Assembly (NCBI GenBank): GCA_039933315.1
Contig: JBDTOI010000068.1
Span: forward strand, 1-20,832
Direction of reading: 5' to 3'
Source: DASXRU01 sp039933315
GTDB taxonomy: Bacteria > Acidobacteriota > Blastocatellia > Pyrinomonadales > Pyrinomonadaceae
Length of the DNA stretch: 20,832 nt
The notes beneath the pieces are model-generated. The model had not been told where the DNA came from and did not search any database. It was given only the letters and a program-made list of their open reading frames with translations. This document shows, piece by piece, positions 14,318-20,832 of this stretch. Within the stretch, counting starts at the first letter, position 1; each line of letters opens with the position of its first letter. Position numbers and translations under genes: made by a program.

Positions 14318-15502
14318 GTGTCAAAAGTGTCAAAAATCGCACTCGTTCACGATTACTTTGTTCAAATGGGCGGAGCCGAGCGCGTAGCTGCCGCTATGCA
14401 CGACTCTTTCCCCGAAGCTCCTATCTACTCGACCGTGGCTCTGCCGCATCGACTACCGCAGGAAATACGCTCGGCTGATATTCGAACTTCGCCCATGCAA
14501 TGGTTGCCGGGAATGGAGCGCGGGTTCCGCCACTACTTCATGCTTTATCCCTGGGCCGTAGAGCGGTTTGATCTTTCGAAGTACGACCTGATCATCAGCA
14601 GCAGCTCGGGCTATGCCAAGGGAGTGCGCCGGAGCCGAAATGCAATTCACGTTTGCTATTGCCACACCCCGATGAGATGGGTCTGGCGTTACAAGGACTA
14701 TGCAGAGCGCGAAAGATTCGGGCCGGCGTCGCGCACCATTTTGCCGCTGATGATGGCGGGACTGAAGCGTTGGGACCTGCGCGCGGCGCGGCAACCGGAT
14801 CATTACATAGCCAACTCCAAAGTTGTCGCGCGAAGGATCAAACAGATCTACGGCCGCGATGCCACGGTAATTCCTCCGCCAATAGACACGGATAGATTCG
14901 CGCCCTCGGACAAGTTAGAAGACTACTATCTCGTGTTGTCGCGGCTGATGCCCTACAAGAGAATCGATCTCGCCATTGAGGCCTGCAATCGTTTGCAGCG
15001 GCCGTTGGTAGTCATCGGTGATGGGCCCGACCGCAAACGATTGGAAAAACTTGGTGGCCCATTGACCCGGTTCATGGGACGGCAGCCGGATTCGGTGGTG
15101 GCGCGTTACGCCAGCCGGTGCCGGGCCCTACTGTTTCCCGGCGAGGAAGACTTTGGTATGTCACCGCTGGAAGTGAACGCAGCCGGCCGGCCCGTGATCG
15201 CTTACAAGGGGGGCGGCGCAATGGAAACTGTGATCCCATCTGTGACCGGGCTTTTCTTTGACGAGCAAACGCCGGCCTCGCTGGCGAATGCGATCGAGGA
15301 ATTCGAGACCTACTCCTGGAACCCGCGGGTGATTAGACACCACGCTGAAAGATTTGATCGCACGGTCTTCAGCTTCCGCATGCTTCAGTTTGTCAGCTCT
15401 GTGGCGCCTTCTTCCTGCGCCGAGGAAGTTTCCACCGGCGCGCGACTGCTTTCGCGCAATTTGTCGATTCGAGCGTGGCCCAGGCTGGCCATTGCCAGTT
15501 GA
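14318..15502 (+). CDS. glycosyltransferase family 4 protein
   Basis: A 394-residue GT-B enzyme. N-terminal acceptor domain with MGGAERV (17-23) and CYCHTPMRWVW (113-123); C-terminal nucleotide-sugar domain with LVLSRLMPYKRID (205-217), VVIGDGPDRKRL, and the E277-x7-E285 pair (EDFGMSPLE) that contacts the donor in GT4 retaining enzymes. It adds one sugar to the lipid-linked oligosaccharide in the cytoplasm; donor and acceptor are unknown. GTG 14318 is used, with a second in-frame GTG 9 bp on. The 97-bp gap before it holds nothing I can name apart from a short GGGATCTCCC palindrome and no strong Shine-Dalgarno. Confidence 0.92.
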   Translation: MSKVSKIALVHDYFVQMGGAERVAAAMHDSFPEAPIYSTVALPHRLPQEIRSADIRTSPMQWLPGMERGFRHYFMLYPWAVERFDLSKYDLIISSSSGYAKGVRRSRNAIHVCYCHTPMRWVWRYKDYAERERFGPASRTILPLMMAGLKRWDLRAARQPDHYIANSKVVARRIKQIYGRDATVIPPPIDTDRFAPSDKLEDYYLVLSRLMPYKRIDLAIEACNRLQRPLVVIGDGPDRKRLEKLGGPLTRFMGRQPDSVVARYASRCRALLFPGEEDFGMSPLEVNAAGRPVIAYKGGGAMETVIPSVTGLFFDEQTPASLANAIEEFETYSWNPRVIRHHAERFDRTVFSFRMLQFVSSVAPSSCAEEVSTGARLLSRNLSIRAWPRLAIAS

Positions 15503-15529
15503 AAGCGCCGAACCTAAAGCAGTCACCGT

Positions 15530-17032
15530 ATGAGCAGTCAGGTACTAATTGAACGAAGCGCGCCGCGCCGTCCCACAAAGATTTGGCCCCTCGCGTTGGT
15601 GCCCTTGTCAGGCTTTATTGCCTGGGCGGTTAACACGGGTGGCGAGGGTTGGCGGTGGCTCTTTCTGGGCGGCATGGCCTGGTCGATGGCGCTCGCTCTC
15701 CTGAGCAGTCTTGAGGCGGGGCTGGTGGCCATGATGCTGTTTGAGCCGCTGCGCGGTTTCCTGCGCCGGATCCAGTATCTCTTCCTGCCTTACTCGCAAA
15801 CAGATCCGATCCATCTGGTCACTCCCCTGATAACGCTGCTTGCGCTCGCGATGGTCCTGCAAAAGCGCGGCCTGCGCATGTTCACCCAGACTTCGCTGGC
15901 GAAGCTCGTTTCCGTACTGGGCTTGATCTACTTCCTCCAGATTTTTAATCCGCTGCAAGGCGGGCTCGCGGTTGGTCTATCGGGCGCGCTCTTCATTCTG
16001 GTGCCGGTGGCCTGGTTCTACTTTGGCCAGACGATCACTCCCGACTTCATGCGCCTGGCACTGAGGCTGATGGTGGTTTTGGGGATCATCACCTCGCTCT
16101 GGGGCCTCTACCATCTTGCTTATGGATTTCCCGGATTCGAGCAGTACTGGCTTGATCATACGGACGCTTATGAATCGATCCAGGTGGGCAAGATCAAGCG
16201 AGCGTTGGCGACCTACAGCAGTGCCGAAGAGTGGGGCCGTTACATTGAACTGGGCGCAATCATAGCCTTCGGTTTTGCCGCCGGCGCCATCAACCGCGTA
16301 CGCCGCACCGGCTGGTTCCTTTGCGGTGGCGCGCTGGCGGTTATGTTGATGTTGACCGGGCAGCGTACTGCGATCTTTGGACTGATCCTGGGAGTAATTG
16401 TTTTGTTGACCCTGGGAGCGCAAACCTGGCGCGCCGCGCTGGGTCGTCTCCTGCTGGCGCTCGCGCCCGTGTTGCTCATTGGAATGCTGGTAAATGCGCC
16501 CAGCAGCGACGATATGCAAAGCCTCGACGAGGAACAGAGATTCGGTGCAGTGCTCTCGCACAGCACCAGAGGTGCGCTGAGCCCCACTCAGGAGGGCAGC
16601 CTGCAGGAGCGCTTCACGACCTGGAGTTACCTGGCCACTGAGGTCATTCCGCACAATCCCCTGGGCATGGGCCTGGGTGCAACTTCACTCAGTGTGCAAC
16701 GGTCAGATAAGGGCGCCGCGTTGCCGCCGGTTGATAGTTACTTTATTTCCACCGCCGTCACGTGCAGTTTGGCAGCGGCACTTCTGTTTATAGGAATTCT
16801 GGCGCGCGCCGGCTTCATGAGCTGGCGTGCCTTCCAAAGGGCCGACCGCGGTTCGCCCGAAGGGCAGGTTTGGCGAGTTGTCGCGGCGCTGATGCCGGTC
16901 CTGATTCTCAACAGCATCTTTGGCAACACGTTCACCCTTTACTCGGTCGCGCCCGTGGGTTGGTTAGTGGTGGGCTGGATTAGCGCGCAGCAGCTGCGAA
17001 ACATGGAGGCCCGCAGCTCAGTTCAGAACTAA
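15530..17032 (+). CDS. O-antigen ligase/polymerase (Wzy/WaaL-like) membrane protein
   Basis: A 500-residue protein with about eleven hydrophobic segments. The Wzy_C-type core is near residues 264-300 (AVMLMLTGQRTAIFGL, with R279), followed by a large predicted periplasmic loop (about 322-400) that contains RFTTWSYLATEVIPHNPLGMGLG with H375, the pattern seen in O-antigen ligase and polymerase families. In this cluster a polymerase that joins repeat units on the periplasmic side is the simplest role; a ligase role cannot be excluded. ATG 15530 follows the previous stop by 27 bp without an obvious Shine-Dalgarno. Confidence 0.88.
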   Translation: MSSQVLIERSAPRRPTKIWPLALVPLSGFIAWAVNTGGEGWRWLFLGGMAWSMALALLSSLEAGLVAMMLFEPLRGFLRRIQYLFLPYSQTDPIHLVTPLITLLALAMVLQKRGLRMFTQTSLAKLVSVLGLIYFLQIFNPLQGGLAVGLSGALFILVPVAWFYFGQTITPDFMRLALRLMVVLGIITSLWGLYHLAYGFPGFEQYWLDHTDAYESIQVGKIKRALATYSSAEEWGRYIELGAIIAFGFAAGAINRVRRTGWFLCGGALAVMLMLTGQRTAIFGLILGVIVLLTLGAQTWRAALGRLLLALAPVLLIGMLVNAPSSDDMQSLDEEQRFGAVLSHSTRGALSPTQEGSLQERFTTWSYLATEVIPHNPLGMGLGATSLSVQRSDKGAALPPVDSYFISTAVTCSLAAALLFIGILARAGFMSWRAFQRADRGSPEGQVWRVVAALMPVLILNSIFGNTFTLYSVAPVGWLVVGWISAQQLRNMEARSSVQN

Positions 17033-17039
17033 AACTCTT

Positions 17040-17765
17040 ATGCACTCAGTACTCGTTTACCACACGATTAGCAGCCGGCCGGAGCCCCTGCCGGGTGACA
17101 TTGATATTTCACCTCAGCGCTTCGAACAGCACCTGCACTGGCTTTCGCGCTGGCGCGGTGTCGTAAGACTTGAAGAAACACTGGACGCGCCGGACCAGCG
17201 CCGTCTGACGGCAATTACCTTCGATGATGGCTTCCGCGACAACCTGACCGTGGCGCTGCCATTGCTGGAACGATTTCAGTTGCCGATCACATTGTTCGTA
17301 ACGGCCGGCTTCGTGGGGCGGGACGACTACCTGTCTATCTCCGAACTACGAGAAATCGCCCGGCATCCGCTGGTAACGATTGGCGCCCATGGTCTCTGGC
17401 ATCGTCACTTCAACAAGCTGACGGCTAAGGAGGCCCACTTTGAACTGATCGAGTCGCGACGCTTGCTGGAGAGTATGACGGGACGATCCGTCGATCTGAT
17501 GGCCTGGCCATACGGAGAATGCAATACCGAGCTTGAACAATTAAGCGAAGAGTGTGGGTACCGCGCCTCGTGGTCAGTGTGGAAGGGAACCAACGCCACA
17601 CATTCGCGCTGGCGTGTCCCGCTGGGCAGGCGAGACAACATGCCTCGCTTCATCGCCAAAGTTTCCGGGGCCTATTTTCCCGTGAAGTTTTTGGAGAAGA
17701 CAGTGGCGCGTTATCGCAAGAGCGAAGAGATCTTAGGGGCCGACTTATCAGCCGCGCAATCATGA
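17040..17765 (+). CDS. polysaccharide deacetylase family protein (NodB, CE4)
   Basis: A 241-residue protein with the NodB homology motifs: motif 1 TFDDGF (60-65; D62 catalytic base, D63 metal ligand), motif 2 H117-x3-H121 (HGLWH), motif 3 AWPYGE. By family it removes N- or O-acetyl groups from sugars using a divalent metal. No signal peptide is seen, which would place it in the cytoplasm, acting on lipid-linked or nucleotide sugars rather than on exported polymer; this is inference. It starts 7 bp after the polymerase gene and its stop overlaps the next start as ATGA. Confidence 0.93.
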   Translation: MHSVLVYHTISSRPEPLPGDIDISPQRFEQHLHWLSRWRGVVRLEETLDAPDQRRLTAITFDDGFRDNLTVALPLLERFQLPITLFVTAGFVGRDDYLSISELREIARHPLVTIGAHGLWHRHFNKLTAKEAHFELIESRRLLESMTGRSVDLMAWPYGECNTELEQLSEECGYRASWSVWKGTNATHSRWRVPLGRRDNMPRFIAKVSGAYFPVKFLEKTVARYRKSEEILGADLSAAQS

Positions 17766-18979
17766 GAGTCCTGTTCTACAACCACACCGGCCAGGTTAGC
17801 GGCGCGGAATATCTGCTGCTGATGATCCTCGCGCGCCTGGATCGCGCAAGGTTTCAGCCGGTGGTTCTCTGTCCTGAGCAAGGACCTCTACAGCAACGCT
17901 TGAAAGAACTCGACTTGCCGGTTGTTACGGTGGCCGGCCTGGATGCCAGATTTACCTTTCGCGGCGATCAACTATTTCGTTATCTGAAGTCCTTTGTTCA
18001 TGTCGTGCGGGATGTGCGGCGGAAAGTCATTGAGGCGAATCCGGATCTGATTCATGCGAATAGCATCCGCGCGGGACTGGTGGCCACGGCGGCTACCTTC
18101 AATCTGAAGACCCGGGTCGTTTGGCATCTTCACGATCTGCTGCCGCGACATCCGCTGAGCACCTTGATCCGGGCATACGCGTTTCTATCTTCCCGAGCGC
18201 GCATGATTGCCGTCTCCCGCGCGGTCGCTGATAATTTCTGCGGCAGCTTCTCCGTTCTGCAGAGTCGCGTGAAAGTCATTCTCAATGCCATCGAGTTGGA
18301 CCGGTTTCAGCCGGACGCGGCAGCAGGAAAGAAGACACGCGACCAATTGCATTTGGGCGCGGGAGATCTGCTGATTGGGATAGTCGGACAACTAACGCCG
18401 CGCAAAGGACAACTTGAACTGGTCCGCGCATTCGCCCGCGTAGTGACGGACATGCCCAACGCGATTTTGCTGATCGTAGGTGCGCCACTATTCAACCGTG
18501 ACCAAAAATACGCGGAGTTGATCCAAACGGCGATAAAGGAATTAGGGGTCGAAGCAACCGTGCGGTTGACCGGGGCCCGGAGCGACATACCGGCAGTGAT
18601 GCAGGCGCTGGATCTGCTGGTAGTGAATTCAACTGTCGAGCCGTTCGGGTTGGTGGCCCTGGAAGCGATGGCCTGCAATACGCCAGTCATAGCGGCCTTG
18701 TCTGGCGGCATTCCCGAGATCATCGAACACAACTGGACTGGATGGCTGATTCCGCCAGGGGATGAAGCGGCGCTCGCGGATGCGATCCTTTATTTGGGAC
18801 GCCGGCCCGAGGTCCGATGCAAACTCACCGTCCAGGGCCAGAACCACGTCGCTTCATATTTCGCGGCGGATCGCTACCTCGCGGATTTGGAGGCCTTTTA
18901 CGGTTCGATTTGTGATCAAAGAGCCATAGCCGGTGAAAATTCAGCATTGGGACAAACTGAGGCGGCCAGGTTTGCTTGA
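17762..18979 (+). CDS. glycosyltransferase family 4 protein
   Basis: A 405-residue GT-B glycosyltransferase from ATG 17762, chosen because it forms the 4-bp ATGA overlap with the deacetylase stop and begins with the usual MRVLFYNHTGQVSGAE; longer in-frame starts lie inside the previous gene. Donor-domain motifs: IGIVGQLTPRKGQLELV (205-221), and E293-x7-E301 (EPFGLVALE) followed by a Gly-Gly-rich GIPEII segment. The N-terminal part holds ANSIRAG and HLHD. Acts in repeat-unit assembly; sugar specificity cannot be read. Translational coupling to the deacetylase is likely. Confidence 0.93.
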   Translation: MRVLFYNHTGQVSGAEYLLLMILARLDRARFQPVVLCPEQGPLQQRLKELDLPVVTVAGLDARFTFRGDQLFRYLKSFVHVVRDVRRKVIEANPDLIHANSIRAGLVATAATFNLKTRVVWHLHDLLPRHPLSTLIRAYAFLSSRARMIAVSRAVADNFCGSFSVLQSRVKVILNAIELDRFQPDAAAGKKTRDQLHLGAGDLLIGIVGQLTPRKGQLELVRAFARVVTDMPNAILLIVGAPLFNRDQKYAELIQTAIKELGVEATVRLTGARSDIPAVMQALDLLVVNSTVEPFGLVALEAMACNTPVIAALSGGIPEIIEHNWTGWLIPPGDEAALADAILYLGRRPEVRCKLTVQGQNHVASYFAADRYLADLEAFYGSICDQRAIAGENSALGQTEAARFA

Positions 18980-19004
18980 GTGGTGCATGACGAAAGGGAA
19001 GCAG

Positions 19005-20255
19005 ATGGACATACCATTCATCTTACAAGTGACGCGAGAGATCGGTTTAGGCGGAGGTAGCGAGAGCGTTGCCTTTGAGCTGCATCGTGCCTGGTTGGCG
19101 CTGGGCGTCGATGCGCGAGTGCTTACAAGTCAGGTGACGGAGCCTGATGCGGAAGAAGGAATCATACTGGCCGCCACCTGGTTGAAGAACTGGGGCGCGA
19201 ACCTGCGCGGGCGACATCTGGCCATGCTCGTCGCCGTTCCTTTGTTCACTCTAATCGCCAGCTGGCGTTTGTGGCGCAGCCGCGGCTCGAAGATTGTTCT
19301 CAGCCACGGAGATTCGCTGGTCGGCGATGTTTGTATCGTTCACTCTGTCAACCGCGCTTGCCTGGCTGAGAAACAACGCATGGGTTCATACGCCTGGCTG
19401 TTCAACCCCATCAATCTGTGGGTCGCATGGCGCGATTCGTGGATGTTCGGCGGCAAACGCTACCGGCGCGTGGTCGCGATTTCCGAAAGAGTTCGTCGCG
19501 AGTTGAAAGAGCACTACCACGTTCCTGACGATCAGATCGTAACCATACCCAACGGTATTAACCTCGCCCGCTTCAATCCGCGCAACGCTAAATCCAGAGA
19601 CGAGGTGCGTCGCAGCCTGGGCGTGCCGGTTGACGCGCCGATGCTGCTCTTTGTCGGCAGCCGTTACCGAATTAAGGGATTAAGGTTTGCCATCATGGCC
19701 CTGGCGGAAATGCAGACTAAAGCATTTTTGGTAATTGTCGGCAATGACAAGGTGGGCCGTTACAAGGCACTCGCGGAAAAGTTAGGAGTGGGCGATCGCG
19801 TGATCTTTGCCGGCGCTCGTAGTGATCTGCCAAAGATTTACCCGGCGGCGGATGCGTTCGTGTTGCCCACACTATATGAGACCTTCGCCCTTGTTTGTCT
19901 GGAGGCGATGGCTTCGGGCGTACCCGTGGTCGCTTCACCGGCGGGCGGTATTGAGGACTACCTGCACGATGGAGTGAACGGATTTCATATCAGGCACGAC
20001 CCGCCGGAGATTGCCGCGAAGCTGGACCGTTTGCTCAACGACCCGGAATTGCACGCCCGCATCCGCGAAGCAGGACTCAGGACAGCCGGTAACTATTCCT
20101 GGGACACGATCGCCGCGCAGTATTTGAATCTGTTTGCCGAGTTGGTCGGGGAGCGGGCGGGAAAAATGGCTTTCCCGGTGGGTCAGCCTCTCTGGAGCAC
20201 AAGCGCGCAAGGCATGGCTGCGCCAGCGCCAAATATTTCAATCCAGGGGATATAG
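19005..20255 (+). CDS. glycosyltransferase family 4 protein
   Basis: A 416-residue GT-B enzyme. ATG 19005 is preferred because AAGGG (18994-18998) sits 6 bases upstream; alternatives are ATG 18987, or a GTG at 18933 that would overlap the preceding gene by 47 bp. Motifs: GLGGGSESVAFEL (14-26), VAISERVRREL (157-167), IPNGIN (181-186), LLFVGSRYRIKGLRFAI (214-230), and E292-x7-E300 (ETFALVCLE) with GVPVVASPAGG. The hydrophobic stretch around 73-88 may be a membrane-contacting helix. After the GT fold a tail of about 30 residues rich in Pro/Ala/Ser has no recognised role. Confidence 0.92.
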   Translation: MDIPFILQVTREIGLGGGSESVAFELHRAWLALGVDARVLTSQVTEPDAEEGIILAATWLKNWGANLRGRHLAMLVAVPLFTLIASWRLWRSRGSKIVLSHGDSLVGDVCIVHSVNRACLAEKQRMGSYAWLFNPINLWVAWRDSWMFGGKRYRRVVAISERVRRELKEHYHVPDDQIVTIPNGINLARFNPRNAKSRDEVRRSLGVPVDAPMLLFVGSRYRIKGLRFAIMALAEMQTKAFLVIVGNDKVGRYKALAEKLGVGDRVIFAGARSDLPKIYPAADAFVLPTLYETFALVCLEAMASGVPVVASPAGGIEDYLHDGVNGFHIRHDPPEIAAKLDRLLNDPELHARIREAGLRTAGNYSWDTIAAQYLNLFAELVGERAGKMAFPVGQPLWSTSAQGMAAPAPNISIQGI

Positions 20256-20832
20256 ATGAAAAGGGATACTCAGAAACCAAAGACGCGAGTCCTGCGCATT
20301 GCGCACTCGAGTCTAACTCCGGCCTTGCGTCAGCGAGAGCGCGCACTTGTGCGTTGCCATCCCGATATCGATCTCGAGGTACTGACGACTCAGCGCTGGC
20401 GCGAAACTGAGATGGAGGTTGAGGTCCTGCCTGACGATATGTTTCCGGTGAACTCGGCCCGAACCTATCTTTCCCGGCACATCCAGTTGTTTGCCTATGA
20501 TCCGCGGCCCATCATCGCTGCCCTGCGACGTCATCGCCCGCACCTGGTTGATCTCAGTCATGAACCTTACAGCGTTGCCTGTGCCGAGGTCCTGACTTTG
20601 TTGAATCTGTTTGCGCCGAAAACTCCGGTGGTAATGCATGTCAACCAGAACATCTACCATCGTTACCCTCAGCCTTTTCGCTGGTTGGAGCAACGCGCCT
20701 TCAAACGAGTCTCCGCCGCCTATGTTTGCAGCGAAACAGTCAGCGAAGTATTACGGGAGAAGGGCTTCGATAAGCCAACGCCGCTGATTAGCTATGGAGT
20801 TAACCTGCAGGATTTCCGTCCCCGCGCTGAGG
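20256..20832 (+). CDS. glycosyltransferase, GT4-like N-terminal domain (3' partial)
   Basis: The frame is open from ATG 20256, directly after the previous stop TAG (20253-20255), to the window end: 192 codons visible. An AGGGGAT Shine-Dalgarno (20245-20251) supports this start. Visible features: VLRIAHSSLTP near the N-terminus, HRPHLVDLSHEPYSVAC, VVMHVNQNIYHRYP, FKRVSAAYVCSETV and ISYGVNLQDFRP. The last is the usual linker into the nucleotide-sugar domain, so the catalytic half lies beyond the window. Family assignment rests on this pattern and on the three GT4 genes upstream. Confidence 0.82.
   Translation, partial: MKRDTQKPKTRVLRIAHSSLTPALRQRERALVRCHPDIDLEVLTTQRWRETEMEVEVLPDDMFPVNSARTYLSRHIQLFAYDPRPIIAALRRHRPHLVDLSHEPYSVACAEVLTLLNLFAPKTPVVMHVNQNIYHRYPQPFRWLEQRAFKRVSAAYVCSETVSEVLREKGFDKPTPLISYGVNLQDFRPRAE

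Noticed and set aside
15977..16654. 225-codon frame opposite the Wzy-like gene
   Set aside because: Antisense to a clear membrane protein; its Gln/Arg/His-rich composition is what reverse-strand reading of hydrophobic codons gives.
1..20832. tRNA, rRNA, integrase or IS transposase genes
   Set aside because: I saw no cloverleaf, no rRNA core segment and no transposase or recombinase motif in any plausible frame.

Overview
The window looks like chromosomal DNA of a moderately GC-rich, Gram-negative-type bacterium. I infer Acidobacteriota, perhaps Blastocatellia. The basis is the gene content and the style of the intergenic palindromes (for example arms of GCCCGGCCTT), plus many genes without a clear Shine-Dalgarno sequence. 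No rRNA or marker gene is present, so this placement is tentative (about 0.5).

Left part, 1-5.9 kb: DNA metabolism and a small stress module. The window opens inside an AddB-like helicase/nuclease subunit on the plus strand. Facing it on the minus strand is a tight four-gene set, read in this order: AbrB/MazE-type antitoxin, Doc-type toxin, PolX, and a chloramphenicol acetyltransferase-like protein. Antitoxin and toxin overlap by 4 bp, and polX starts 3 bp after the toxin stop. The PolX keeps its PHP exonuclease residues but has lost all three catalytic aspartates of the polymerase domain, and a REP-like palindrome sits inside its reading frame.

Middle, 5.9-8.5 kb: a DUF885 metallopeptidase-like lipoprotein, then about 500 bp without a convincing gene. 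This gap holds a 199-bp element bounded by perfect 30-bp inverted repeats and a stretch able to form stem-loops ahead of the polysaccharide genes.

Right part, 8.5-20.8 kb: an exopolysaccharide or capsule cluster, all on the plus strand. In order it encodes a Wzz/GumC-type chain-length protein, a degenerate BY-kinase-like ATPase, a short Wza-type export protein, a polyprenyl-phosphate glycosylphosphotransferase that would start the repeat unit, a duplicated cysteine-rich protein of unknown function, a GT4 glycosyltransferase, a Wzy/WaaL-type membrane protein, a NodB-type polysaccharide deacetylase, and three more GT4 glycosyltransferases, the last cut by the window end. Together these would build a lipid-linked oligosaccharide, polymerise it, modify it and export it. 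No Wzx flippase is seen here.

The first half of the cluster is broken up by two further families of REP-like palindromes, including a six-hairpin mirror-symmetric array of about 190 bp. From about 15.5 kb on, genes are packed with very short gaps or overlaps. The best candidates for something undescribed are the duplicated cysteine-rich protein, the polymerase-dead PolX in a toxin-antitoxin operon, the Walker-A-less kinase-like protein, and the palindromic arrays.
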